Positions 54,962-64,000 of a DNA stretch of 64,000 bases are shown here, one piece after another. The notes under the pieces were generated by a model that saw only the letters and a list, made by a program, of their open reading frames with translations, searched no databases and was not told the DNA's origin. The DNA comes from CAZKRL01 sp964555295 (GTDB taxonomy: Bacteria; Bacteroidota; Bacteroidia; Flavobacteriales_D; Sanyastnellaceae): the NCBI GenBank assembly GCA_964555295.1, contig CAZKRL010000003.1, positions 1 to 64,000 on the forward strand, in the 5' to 3' direction. The position numbers were made by a program, and so were the translations under genes. Within the stretch, counting starts at the first letter, position 1. Each line of letters starts with the position of its first letter.

Positions 54962-56761
54962 TTACTCCCCAGCAGACATACCCGTTGGAGACCCTAAACG
55001 ATCCATAGCGCAACGGAAACCTAAAGTTGATTTTGCGCGTCTTTCATCTAAGAATCTTCTAGTCCCCGGTATAGTATAATATGCTCGATCCCTCCAGCTT
55101 CCACCCTTGTATACACGAGCTCTGTCATTGATTAAGCTCGTTGGATTACCGCCTGCCCACTCATACATTCTATTTTGATCTTTCTGTTTGCTTTCTTCCA
55201 TCTCTTCCCAATAGGAATATACACCACCTGCTTCTGTATCGGAATAAAACTTAGAGCTCATTAAATCACCATCCCGAAAATCTATGTAGTCTGCCTTTCT
55301 GTAATTTGTCCTGTCTATGTTTTCCTCGACAGTAACATTTCTATACTTCGCCTGACCAGGTGTGTTGATAATATAATCCGTAACCCCATCTCTCAAATCC
55401 GGGGCGGCTGGCGCATCCGAGTCTACTATCAGGTCCATAAGCTCCTGCATCATATCCTGGGCCTCCTCCGGCTTCCGTTCAGAAACCTTCGTACTAGCAT
55501 TGGTAATCTTTTCCAGGCATTGTCCGATTAAAGTATTATCCGATTCTATAAGTTTAGCTCCAGCTTGCTTTTGATATAGCTCCAGAAAGCGCTTTACCCC
55601 AGCAATATCATAAGCCACCTTATCATGCTTGTCTGCAAAAGAACCATCAGAATTCATGGATCTGGTTTTGTAAACATTCCCCCTAAAAGGCCTAAAATCA
55701 CTTTTGTCTTCAGGCGACAACGGACGATATACATCCATTACCCATTCTGACACATTGCCCGCCATATTATAGAGACCGTAATCATTAGGAGGATATGCAT
55801 AAACAGGAGCAGTAATATCCGCGTTATCATTGAGGTAACCCGCAACACCCATATAATCTCCACCTCCCCTAACAAAGTTGGCGCGAATCGTTCCGTAGAA
55901 TCTTCCCATATCATCATCATTCCTCACATAGTGTCCATTCCATGGATAGGTACGCCGATCTGTAATAAGCTCTTGAAAGGAATTGCCAATCAGACCCAGC
56001 GCTGCATATTCCCATTCTGCTTCCGTTGGAAGACGGTATCTTGGCAGCAATATGCCGTCCATCATGTTCACGCTTCTCATTCCTGAGCCCTTTGGATTAA
56101 AATCTTTCAATCCTCCAGCGGCGGCATCACCCGAAAATTGGCCTGCGAGATAAGTTTCAGTTGTAAAATGCTCCTCATCCGCCTGACCTGTTGGATTGTG
56201 AGTTAGAAGACCTTCACGAATCAATACAAATTCATTCACACGATCTGACCTCCAATTGCAGTACTCTGATGCCTGCAACCAATTGACTCCAACTACCGGA
56301 TAATCGCGGTAGGCCGGATGTCTTAGATAATAATCGACCATGGGTTCGTTGTACTCCGTTACCTCCCGCCAAATATTAGTATCTGGTAATGCACGATTGA
56401 TAATTTCCGGATACGTATCACCATAAACCAACTTGAGCCAATGCAGGTAATCTAACCAGTATTGATTCGTAACTTCGGTTTCATCCAGATAAAAAGATGA
56501 CACAGTTACCCTTCTTGGAATATTGTCCCAATTGTAGTTGAGGTCATCCTCCACCCTTCCCATCGTGAAGGTACCACCTTCAACAAGTATCAATCCCGGG
56601 CCTGTCTCCTGATCTAAGTAATCCTGACGTTCGAATCCGCCGTTCATTTCATCATTGTATGCCCATCCCGTGGCATTTGACGCTTCCTTTTTGCAACCAA
56701 AAAGAGTAAAAATCAAAACTGCTTGCGGAATCAGCAGATTGAGAATAATTGATTTTTTCAT
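54962..56761 (-). CDS. gldJ: Gliding motility / T9SS lipoprotein GldJ
   Basis: 599 residues. Signal peptide with lipobox LFGC (Cys23). The mature protein has an FGE-sulfatase (formylglycine-enzyme-like) domain: LVEGGTFTMGRVEDDLN, DETEVTNQYW, YPVVGVNWLQASEYCNW, RLPTEAEWEYA, NMAGNVSEWV and, after an insertion, VYKGGSWRDRAYY and LGFRCAMD. This split domain with a central insertion and length near 560-600 is GldJ rather than the shorter GldK. It is required for gliding and T9SS stability in Flavobacterium. It lies upstream of murF and 20 bases after porP/sprF on the same strand, so they may share a transcript. Confidence 0.93.
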   Translation of the reverse strand: MKKSIILNLLIPQAVLIFTLFGCKKEASNATGWAYNDEMNGGFERQDYLDQETGPGLILVEGGTFTMGRVEDDLNYNWDNIPRRVTVSSFYLDETEVTNQYWLDYLHWLKLVYGDTYPEIINRALPDTNIWREVTEYNEPMVDYYLRHPAYRDYPVVGVNWLQASEYCNWRSDRVNEFVLIREGLLTHNPTGQADEEHFTTETYLAGQFSGDAAAGGLKDFNPKGSGMRSVNMMDGILLPRYRLPTEAEWEYAALGLIGNSFQELITDRRTYPWNGHYVRNDDDMGRFYGTIRANFVRGGGDYMGVAGYLNDNADITAPVYAYPPNDYGLYNMAGNVSEWVMDVYRPLSPEDKSDFRPFRGNVYKTRSMNSDGSFADKHDKVAYDIAGVKRFLELYQKQAGAKLIESDNTLIGQCLEKITNASTKVSERKPEEAQDMMQELMDLIVDSDAPAAPDLRDGVTDYIINTPGQAKYRNVTVEENIDRTNYRKADYIDFRDGDLMSSKFYSDTEAGGVYSYWEEMEESKQKDQNRMYEWAGGNPTSLINDRARVYKGGSWRDRAYYTIPGTRRFLDERRAKSTLGFRCAMDRLGSPTGMSAGE

Positions 56762-56781
56762 GATCTCCTTTGTGTGTTATT

Positions 56782-57771
56782 TTAAAATGACGGACACGCG
56801 ACCGTACGCATTTTCTTTTTCTTCGCTTTACATTCAAAATTGATACCCAATGTTACCTCATGCGACCCGCCGGTAGCCGGGGTTAATTCAGAGATGGTAA
56901 CGTCATAACTATATCCAACGCGTATCATATCCGTTTGAAGGCCTAAAGTTGCGATAAATGCATCGCGATATTTCTCGCCGAAAAGCAAACCTCTGAACCA
57001 AACCCCAAGAACTAAAGGCCCCTTACTAACGTATGTACCAAGGCACATTTGCTTAAACTCTCCTTGGCGCCTATATAAAATATTAGGAGAAATTTTAGCA
57101 TCAGAATTGCGACTTCTTTTCTCTATTGGAAGGACAGCCCCCGCGTGAAAAGTAAATTTCATTGGGAGACGGCTCGTAGCCAAAACCAATGATTCGTTGG
57201 GCTCGTTGAGATGATGAACAGCGAATCCTCCATAGTACTTATCGCTAAAAGCAAGAATGCCAGCACTAAAATCAAGAGCTTTTACATTACCTCCTCGCTG
57301 CAAATCCTGAGTTTGATAAATGAACCCTTTTCTTGGATCTATCATATCGCCAAATGTTAATTGGCTCCAGTCGAGTGTCTTTTGAAAATAGGTTGCCTGC
57401 AACGCCGCCTTAAGTGAAACTTTCTTTGTTATCGTTTGCTGATAGGAATAAATACCTCCTAATGATGTTGTGTTCAATGTGCCTTGTGCGGCTCTGTCGT
57501 TTACTACGATTACACCTACACCACCTTGAAGTAACTTCACTTGCTGGTCATAACTGGCACTGGTTGTAACGAAGTTACCCGTTAACGATGGCCATTGATT
57601 TCTGTAGGCCATTACCAGCCTTGGACAACGCAAAGTACCGGCAAATGCCGGATTCAGATACAGCGGGTTGGCATAAAACTGAGTAAACTCTGCATCTTGA
57701 GCATTCATCACCTCTGTATTCAGAGAGGTCAACGATACAAGACATATTAAAACAAGAAGACTCCGACGCAT
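56782..57771 (-). CDS. PorP/SprF-family T9SS outer-membrane protein
   Basis: 329 residues from ATG 57771, where the signal peptide begins (LLVLICLVSLTS); the frame upstream is not signal-like. The mature start QDAEFTQFYANPLYLNPAFAG is the PorP/SprF signature, and the rest is predicted outer-membrane beta barrel. These proteins form part of the T9SS core or act with specific cargo. Paralogues are numerous in Flavobacteria, so I do not assign which (porP or sprF). It is divergent from porU. Confidence 0.9.
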   Translation of the reverse strand: MRRSLLVLICLVSLTSLNTEVMNAQDAEFTQFYANPLYLNPAFAGTLRCPRLVMAYRNQWPSLTGNFVTTSASYDQQVKLLQGGVGVIVVNDRAAQGTLNTTSLGGIYSYQQTITKKVSLKAALQATYFQKTLDWSQLTFGDMIDPRKGFIYQTQDLQRGGNVKALDFSAGILAFSDKYYGGFAVHHLNEPNESLVLATSRLPMKFTFHAGAVLPIEKRSRNSDAKISPNILYRRQGEFKQMCLGTYVSKGPLVLGVWFRGLLFGEKYRDAFIATLGLQTDMIRVGYSYDVTISELTPATGGSHEVTLGINFECKAKKKKMRTVACPSF

Positions 57772-57886
57772 TCTTAGATTGCAGTTAAATTTCTTATAAT
57801 CAGCAATGATACAACAATTTTGTTGAACAAAAAAATTAATCATAATTGGCAATAATTTGCGCCATCATCGTTTCAGCAACACCAAA

Positions 57887-60800
57887 ATGAATTATTCCCC
57901 AACCAAACTTTTCGGGACATTGTTGTTCTCTCTCGTTTGCTTCATCGCATCAGCGCAAGAACTCAACTTTCAGAGTAATATTTCGTGGCAGGCCGACACG
58001 GTTTTTAAATCGTGTTCTGGCATTTTCAAAGGGGCATTTTTAAATCCTGATTTCGAAGGCTTACCATGCCTTCACTTCACACAATTCGTAAGTGACAGAG
58101 TGCATTACATTGATGGCATCGAGATATCATCCGCCACATTTCAAAGTTTTCAATGCACAGATGTTAGACTTCAAAACTATCTCGGTTCCGACTGGGTGAT
58201 ACAATCCAAGATTTCCGACGCCCGTGGAAAATACTTTTTATCTTTAACCCTATTGCCTTTCCGCAAAATCAATGGTCAGATGGAGAGGCTCGTCAGTTTT
58301 TCCATTAACGTAAGGTATTCACAGACACCCAATCTCTCAAATTCTAGGGAAATGCAGTGGAAAGACCACTCGGTTTTAAAAGAGGGAGAGTGGTACAAAT
58401 TAGCCATCTCCAAAGACGGAATTTATAAAATCGATAAGAACCTGCTTTCAGCGATGGGGGTGAACACTTCAAGTGTGGACCCAAAGCTGATTAATATTTA
58501 TGGCAACGGAGGCCAGCTACTTCCGGAGCTTAATAGCGAATTTCGAGCGGATGACCTAGAAAAATGTGCCATTTTCATTGAAGGCGAAGAAGACGGTGTA
58601 TTTGATAACAGTGACTACATCCTGTTCTATGCAAAGGGGGCTGATAGTTGGCAAATGGACAATATTCCGGGGGCTGGAAGAAAGGGTTGGCTCCACAAAA
58701 AACACTACTATTCAGACTCCGCGTATTATTTCCTAAGAATCAATGACACCGAACCAAAACGTATTGAACCGACAACACAACCCGCTGGAGCAACTCAGTA
58801 CATAAGCTCCACATTTCAAGATTATCAATTTATTGAAACAGAGTTATACAATCTCGTTCAATCAGGTAGAGAGTTTTATGGAGATAAATTTGAACAGACC
58901 CTCTCTCGTGATTACAATTTCAATTTTCCATCGATTCGATCTGATTACCCGACAACAATTCACGCCGGTTTCGCAATTCGGTCTGTAGGGGCGTCCAGTA
59001 GTTTCAGTGTCAGCAGCAGCGGGGCATCTATCGCGTCTTCTGGAGTTACCAGCGGAACTGGCACACTTGCGAGTGTAGCAAGCAAAGTCAGTGTTACAAC
59101 AACCATGAATGCATCCAACCCCAGCTTGTTGGTCAACATTACATTCAATAAATCCGCCAACTCATCTGATGCACAGGGTTATCTGGACTTTATCAATATC
59201 AATACTACTCGTGATCTAACTTACCACGGCACCCAAATACACATCAGAGACACCAACAATGTGGGCCCTGGCGCATTGACACAGTTCGAGTTACAAAACG
59301 CCACTGGCTTATTCATGCTCTGGGATATTACTAACTTCACCTCACCCCAGAAAATTGATTATACTATTGACGGAACAAGCGCCACATGGAAAGCCGCTAC
59401 AGATAATTTGAGAGAATTTATCGCCTTTCCTAACTTCAATTTCCTCATACCAACTTCATTGGGCAGAGTCGCCAATCAAGACCTTCACGGAACACCACCA
59501 ACAGATTTGGTAATTGTGAGTGCCCCTGCACATCTTGAGGCTGCCCGGCAACTCGCTGAAATTCACGAATCTGAAGGCATGAGGGTGCTTTTGGTAACCC
59601 AAGCACAAGTGTTTAACGAATTCTCTTCGGGAACACCAGATGTAACAGCAATAAGAATGCTAATGAAAATGCTTTACGATAAAGCTGATGGAAATGACTC
59701 TGATCAACCAGAAAATCTTTTGCTTTTCGGTGATGGGAATTATGCTAATAATCGTGGATACAGAGCCCTTAATGGCTCTAATGTAATCCTATTTGAGTCG
59801 GACGAGTCTTTAGGTCCTGTAACCTCATACGTAAGTGATGATTATTTCGTCATGCTGAGCGATAATGACAACGCCTCACCTACAGGTTTGTTAGATGCGG
59901 GAGTTGGCAGAATCCCTGCTGGGAACGCTACAATGGGGTATGAATACGTAAATAAAGTGCGTCAATATTTAGCATTGAACAACAGCCCAACCGGTGAAAT
60001 AAATTGTTTGGGTGAGGCGAGCCAAAATTCATTTGGCCCGTGGCGAAATCTCCTCAGTTTTATCTCTGATGATCAGGATGGCAGTGGTGCAGCGAATGAG
60101 CAAATTCACTTGGAGGATGCGAATACACTGGCAGATAGAATATATAACGAGCATCCGGACTATGATGTAAACAAAATATATATGGACGCTTACGTTCAGC
60201 AATCAACACCAGGTGGCGAGAGATACCCCGACGGTGAAAGGGCAATACGTGAGCAGATAAATAACGGATCCCTGATTGTAACCTATTTGGGTCACGGAGG
60301 TGAAAGAGGTTGGGCACATGAGAGGATTTTGGATGTCAACACTATATCGAATTTTTCGAATATCAATAACATGCCCTTATTTCTTACTGCCACTTGTGAG
60401 CTTGCGAGATACGATAACCCTGACTACTATTCGGCAGGTGAGAGACTTGCCATGAATAGCAACGGTGGAGCCATAGCGCTGCTTACTACTACAAGGGTAG
60501 TTTTTGCGGGCTCCAACATGCAAATGGATATGGCATTTTTCGATGTGGCACTTTACAATGACTCCATAAGCGATTTGACGTTGGGGAAAATCAATATGCT
60601 TACTAAAAACGGGGTGCCTGTATCAAATTCCAGCAAGCCCAATTTCAGTTTGCTTGGCGACCCCGCGCTTAGATTGAGATACCCAAAGTATGAAGTAATT
60701 ACTACCCACATCAACGGAACTTCCGTCAACGATTCCTCTCCAGACACCATTAAAGCCCTACAAGAAGTCGAAATTGTAGGATATATATCTGACGCATCTG

Positions 60801-61780
60801 GAAATAAATTAGATGATTACAATGGATTTATATACCCCGTTGTATACGACAAAATATCTACTGTTACCACTCTTAATAACGATTTTGACGGTGTCTACGG
60901 AGAAAGCCAGACTTACAAAGTTTTTAATAAGGTCATCTTTAAAGGAAAATCATCGGTAACTCAAGGTGAGTTCAAATTCAAATTTGTAGTGCCACTTGAT
61001 ATTAACTACAGTGTTGGATCAGGTCATGTTTCATACTATGGGCTGTCGGGGAGCGAGGATGCACATGGTTTTTTTGACGATGTTTTCATTGGTAGTTCTC
61101 TCAGTGGATCACAATTAAACAAGGTGGGTCCGGAAATAAAAATTTTCTTTAATGACACAACCTTTGTAAATGGCGGTGTCTCGAATACCTCGCCTGTTCT
61201 TATCGCTAGGCTAAAAGACGATAACGGCATAAATACCATTGCAAACAGTATCGGACATGACATCGTAGCAATTGTTGATGAAGACACTCAAAATCCGATT
61301 GTTTTAAATAACTATTATCTCTCAGACCTAGATACATATCGAAGCGGAGAAATCAGGTATCAATTGGAAAAGCTTGAGCCTGGAAATCACACCTTAAAAA
61401 TTCGGGCATGGGATGTGCACAACAATTCTAATACTGAAGCTATAGACTTTGTAGTGGAGGAGGACGCCAATATTGCAATAGAGCATTTGTTGAATTATCC
61501 CAACCCATTTACTACATCCACAAAATTTATGTTCGAGCACAATCAAGCGTGTCGGAATCTGGACATCCTAATTCAAATATTTACCGTTTCAGGAAAACTC
61601 GTTAAAACCATAGAACAAGCCGCCTACCAAAACGGATTCAGGGCCACACCGATACCTTGGGATGGGAGAGATGACTTCGGAGATAAAATTGGAAAGGGTG
61701 TCTATATGTACCGGCTTTCCGTAAAAAATGAAAACGGCGAGAGTGCAGAACTCTACGAAAAACTCGTCATTCTAAAGTAA
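57887..61780 (+). CDS. porU: T9SS C-terminal signal peptidase PorU
   Basis: 1297 residues from ATG 57887 (in-frame start at 57857 is less likely). Signal peptide ends FIASAQ. The peptidase C25 (gingipain) domain spans about 540-900, with catalytic His in VTYLGHGGERGW (about residue 801) and Cys in FLTATCELARYD (about 836). The C-terminus is a type A-like sorting domain (LLNYPNPFTTSTKFMF, KLVKTIEQ, GKGVYMYRLSV). PorU cuts cargo tails and attaches the cargo to the surface (established in Porphyromonas). Only PorV separates it from ispF on this strand. Confidence 0.93.
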   Translation: MNYSPTKLFGTLLFSLVCFIASAQELNFQSNISWQADTVFKSCSGIFKGAFLNPDFEGLPCLHFTQFVSDRVHYIDGIEISSATFQSFQCTDVRLQNYLGSDWVIQSKISDARGKYFLSLTLLPFRKINGQMERLVSFSINVRYSQTPNLSNSREMQWKDHSVLKEGEWYKLAISKDGIYKIDKNLLSAMGVNTSSVDPKLINIYGNGGQLLPELNSEFRADDLEKCAIFIEGEEDGVFDNSDYILFYAKGADSWQMDNIPGAGRKGWLHKKHYYSDSAYYFLRINDTEPKRIEPTTQPAGATQYISSTFQDYQFIETELYNLVQSGREFYGDKFEQTLSRDYNFNFPSIRSDYPTTIHAGFAIRSVGASSSFSVSSSGASIASSGVTSGTGTLASVASKVSVTTTMNASNPSLLVNITFNKSANSSDAQGYLDFININTTRDLTYHGTQIHIRDTNNVGPGALTQFELQNATGLFMLWDITNFTSPQKIDYTIDGTSATWKAATDNLREFIAFPNFNFLIPTSLGRVANQDLHGTPPTDLVIVSAPAHLEAARQLAEIHESEGMRVLLVTQAQVFNEFSSGTPDVTAIRMLMKMLYDKADGNDSDQPENLLLFGDGNYANNRGYRALNGSNVILFESDESLGPVTSYVSDDYFVMLSDNDNASPTGLLDAGVGRIPAGNATMGYEYVNKVRQYLALNNSPTGEINCLGEASQNSFGPWRNLLSFISDDQDGSGAANEQIHLEDANTLADRIYNEHPDYDVNKIYMDAYVQQSTPGGERYPDGERAIREQINNGSLIVTYLGHGGERGWAHERILDVNTISNFSNINNMPLFLTATCELARYDNPDYYSAGERLAMNSNGGAIALLTTTRVVFAGSNMQMDMAFFDVALYNDSISDLTLGKINMLTKNGVPVSNSSKPNFSLLGDPALRLRYPKYEVITTHINGTSVNDSSPDTIKALQEVEIVGYISDASGNKLDDYNGFIYPVVYDKISTVTTLNNDFDGVYGESQTYKVFNKVIFKGKSSVTQGEFKFKFVVPLDINYSVGSGHVSYYGLSGSEDAHGFFDDVFIGSSLSGSQLNKVGPEIKIFFNDTTFVNGGVSNTSPVLIARLKDDNGINTIANSIGHDIVAIVDEDTQNPIVLNNYYLSDLDTYRSGEIRYQLEKLEPGNHTLKIRAWDVHNNSNTEAIDFVVEEDANIAIEHLLNYPNPFTTSTKFMFEHNQACRNLDILIQIFTVSGKLVKTIEQAAYQNGFRATPIPWDGRDDFGDKIGKGVYMYRLSVKNENGESAELYEKLVILK

Positions 61781-61804
61781 GATGTTAACCCTATATTTGA
61801 CCAT

Positions 61805-63040
61805 ATGTTTCGCATGCGCCTGCTGACTTTCAGCGCTTTTTTAATGCCACTTGTTTTCAACGGACAATTGAATCAAAACAACAATTCCAGTAGTACCTGG
61901 CAACTCAATACCATAACCACAGCAGTGCCGTTTCTTCAAATCGCTCCAGACTCGCGGAGCGGCGCAATGGGAGATGCCGGTGTTGCGTTACCAGCCGATG
62001 CTAATTCGACATTTTGGAATCCTGCCAAGATGAGTTTTTCCAAGGAAAAATCAGAAATTTCATTCTCCTACTCGCCATGGCTGAGGGCATTGGTCAACGA
62101 CATGAGTCTCGCGTATTTGAGCGGATATAAGAAGTTAACTAAAAACCAAGCGATAGGTGCGTCACTCAGATATTTCACTCTCGGAAACATCACCTTCACG
62201 GATGAAGTAGGAACGAACATTATGGATTTCAAACCTAACGAGTTCGCAGTAGATGCATCATTCAGTCAAAAATTCAGTCAACGCTTTTCAGGAGGTATTG
62301 CAATCCGTTACATATACTCAAATCTCACCGGAGGTCAAACAGTACTTGGGGCCGATAGCAAGCCCGGTATGTCAGTGGCCTCAGACATATCACTTTTCTA
62401 TTCCAACGAGAATCTTAACCTCGGCAAAAAGGAAGGAATTTTCAATATCGGTTTAAGTGCATCTAATATTGGCAATAAAATCCGCTATACGAACTCTGAT
62501 AAACGCGATTTCATACCAGCAAATTTGCGACTTGGTTCTTACTTCGGTGCCCAGCTTGACAAATACAATCTTCTTGGATTTACGATCGACCTTTCGAAAC
62601 TTCTGGTGCCTACCCCGCCCAAATATGATATCGCAGGAGAAAACATTCTTGCAGGGAAAGACAATGATGTCGGGGTTGCAACGGCAATCGTTCAATCTTT
62701 CACAGATGCTCCTGGGCAATTGGACGAGAACAATCAAGTTATCCCAGGGTCTGTGCTAAAGGAGGAGTTGCGCGAGATCAATATCGGCGGCGGCTTGGAG
62801 TACTGGTATGACAAACAATTTGCATTTCGAACAGGATACTTCTACGAACATTTTTCCAAAGGAAACAGACAATTCATTACGCTCGGCGCCGGACTTAAGT
62901 ATCAGGTCCTAACCATAGACATGTCTTACTTAATAAGTACAACACAACAAAACCCACTCGCCAATACGCTTCGTTTTACTATGCGCTTTTCGCTTGGCGC
63001 CAAGAAAACTGCTGACGAAGAAAGCACAAACAATGATTAA
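61805..63040 (+). CDS. porV: T9SS outer-membrane protein PorV
   Basis: 411 residues. Signal peptide (LLTFSAFLMPLVFNG) then a FadL-like beta barrel. Conserved PorV start is present: AVPFLQIAPDSRSGAMGDAGVA, NSTFWNPAKM and SYSPWLRALV. PorV shuttles cargo from the translocon to PorU. It starts 24 bases after porU and 3 bases before ispF, so all lie on one transcript. Confidence 0.95.
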   Translation: MFRMRLLTFSAFLMPLVFNGQLNQNNNSSSTWQLNTITTAVPFLQIAPDSRSGAMGDAGVALPADANSTFWNPAKMSFSKEKSEISFSYSPWLRALVNDMSLAYLSGYKKLTKNQAIGASLRYFTLGNITFTDEVGTNIMDFKPNEFAVDASFSQKFSQRFSGGIAIRYIYSNLTGGQTVLGADSKPGMSVASDISLFYSNENLNLGKKEGIFNIGLSASNIGNKIRYTNSDKRDFIPANLRLGSYFGAQLDKYNLLGFTIDLSKLLVPTPPKYDIAGENILAGKDNDVGVATAIVQSFTDAPGQLDENNQVIPGSVLKEELREINIGGGLEYWYDKQFAFRTGYFYEHFSKGNRQFITLGAGLKYQVLTIDMSYLISTTQQNPLANTLRFTMRFSLGAKKTADEESTNND

Positions 63041-63043
63041 TTC

Positions 63044-63520
63044 ATGAAGATTCGAGTTGGGTTCGGATATGACGTGCACCCGTTGGAAATGGGTAGACCT
63101 TTCTATTTGGGAGGTATTCATATTCCGCACACCTCTGGAGCTACTGGACATAGCGACGCGGATGTTCTAATTCATGCCATTTGTGACGCTCTTCTAGGCG
63201 CTGCGGCTTTAAGAGACATTGGATTTCATTTTCCTAATACCGATGAGCAATACAAAGGAATTGATTCAAAAATTCTATTGAAGCTCACTCAAGAGAAACT
63301 CAACACTGAGCATTGGCTTTTGGGAAATCTTGATTGTACGTTATGCCTTGAGAAGCCAAAAATTCAAGATTATATTCCGCAAATGCAGGCGGTTCTTAGT
63401 GCGATTCTGAATTGCGATACAGACCAGATTTCCATAAAAGCAACGACAAACGAAAAAATGGGATTCATTGGCAGAGAGGAAGGTGTTTGCGCGTATGCAG
63501 TTGCACTAATTCATTCATGA
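63044..63520 (+). CDS. ispF: 2-C-methyl-D-erythritol 2,4-cyclodiphosphate synthase
   Basis: 158 residues, the usual length. GFGYDVHPLEMG carries the metal-binding Asp and His, GHSDADVLIHAICDALLGA the second site, DIGFHFPNTD and TTNEKMGFIGREEG complete the pattern. It makes the cyclic intermediate in the MEP isoprenoid pathway. It follows porV by 3 bases and abuts the cytidine deaminase gene. Confidence 0.96.
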   Translation: MKIRVGFGYDVHPLEMGRPFYLGGIHIPHTSGATGHSDADVLIHAICDALLGAAALRDIGFHFPNTDEQYKGIDSKILLKLTQEKLNTEHWLLGNLDCTLCLEKPKIQDYIPQMQAVLSAILNCDTDQISIKATTNEKMGFIGREEGVCAYAVALIHS

Positions 63521-64000
63521 ATGACAAGGCAATACGTGTTTGATTTTTCATGCTATGAACACAAATCATCCCTTAGTGATGATTACCAGAAATTACTGAG
63601 CGCAGCCGTTGAGGCACAGTCACGTGCTTACGCACCATATAGCCGGTTTACAGTAGGTGCTGCAGTTCTTCTCAAAAACAATGTAATAGTTTCCGGGAAC
63701 AATCAAGAAAACGCGGCATATCCCAGCGGTTTATGCGCTGAGAGAGTATCTGTTTTTTCAGCGATGTCTCAATTTCCTAACCAAACAATTTCCGCAATCG
63801 CTGTTTACGGAGGAAATCTCGAATTCCCTTTAACCTCGCCCATAAGCCCATGCGGCGCATGTCGACAAAGCCTTTTGGAATACGAGCTCCTACAATCTCA
63901 GCCCATCGAGGTAATTCTCGCCGCAAACCATAGTTCTATCTTTATACTCTCCTCTGTAAAACATCTTTTACCATTGCACTTCGAAGAGTTAAGATTAAGG
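63521..64000 (+). CDS. cdd: Cytidine deaminase (3' end outside window)
   Basis: 160 codons are visible and still open at the window edge. APYSRFTVGAAVL, the zinc-site CAERV and SPCGACRQ motifs mark the cytidine deaminase fold, with the nucleoside-binding NQENAAYPSG. It deaminates cytidine and deoxycytidine in pyrimidine salvage. The start ATG 63521 follows the ispF TGA directly, so translation is likely coupled. From memory, a cytidine deaminase gene next to porV and porU is common in Flavobacteria. Confidence 0.9.
   Translation, partial: MTRQYVFDFSCYEHKSSLSDDYQKLLSAAVEAQSRAYAPYSRFTVGAAVLLKNNVIVSGNNQENAAYPSGLCAERVSVFSAMSQFPNQTISAIAVYGGNLEFPLTSPISPCGACRQSLLEYELLQSQPIEVILAANHSSIFILSSVKHLLPLHFEELRLR

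Overview
The window comes from a Bacteroidota chromosome, most likely a Flavobacteriales relative, and probably from a draft or metagenome assembly because a 100-N gap sits inside a repeat gene. The taxonomic call rests on gldJ and the type IX secretion (T9SS) genes porP, porU and porV, on secreted proteins with flavobacterial DGSC-type repeats and T9SS tails, on ftsK-lolA, rpmG-DUF4295-ftsY, DUF4290, the Bacteroidota-type 465-residue arginine decarboxylase, several TAnnTTTG-like promoters and the near absence of Shine-Dalgarno sequences. Almost all of the window is dense housekeeping chromosome. I see no tRNA, rRNA, CRISPR array, phage or transposase gene.

Left part (1-10.4 kb): a giant secreted repeat protein on the minus strand, broken by the gap; an orphan T9SS tail left from a decayed neighbour; a secreted VCBS/ASPIC-UnbV protein; and a two-gene mutagenic-repair cassette (dinB plus a DnaE2-like polymerase). 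From 10.4 to 14.4 kb are a DUF2752 membrane protein and class Ia ribonucleotide reductase (nrdB, nrdA), with two DnaA-box-like sites ahead of nrdA. From 14.7 to 26.8 kb a plus-strand run carries secA, an lpxD-like acyltransferase, a GAF-SpoIIE phosphatase, tilS, two periplasmic amidohydrolase-family genes and lptB. From 26.9 to 36.3 kb are a small EGF-like lipoprotein, ftsK-lolA (minus), rpmG-DUF4295-ftsY-phosphoesterase (plus) and gltX-glnS-folB (minus).

Middle (36.5-47.4 kb): katG, speA and corA, then the one clearly accessory spot. There an AAA/DUF4143 ATPase gene survives only as an N-terminal and a C-terminal piece, and a Fic-family gene lies between them, flanked by two direct copies of a roughly 90-bp palindromic repeat. 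The haem operon hemA-hemC-hemD follows; its hemC has no ordinary start codon where the conserved N-terminus begins. DUF4290 closes this part.

Right part (47.6-64 kb): a stand-alone ftsZ, a TerC-family membrane protein, a DUF5684-like protein, a lipoprotein divergent from a LuxE/PaaK-like gene, then tyrS, murF, gldJ and porP on the minus strand facing away from porU, porV, ispF and a cytidine deaminase cut by the window end. GldJ, PorP, PorU and PorV belong to the machinery that would export and anchor the secreted proteins at the left of the window. No wholly new system is evident. The best candidates for follow-up are the Fic/repeat insertion, the three-module amidohydrolase pair with one apparent active site, the hemC start and the collapsed repeat gene.
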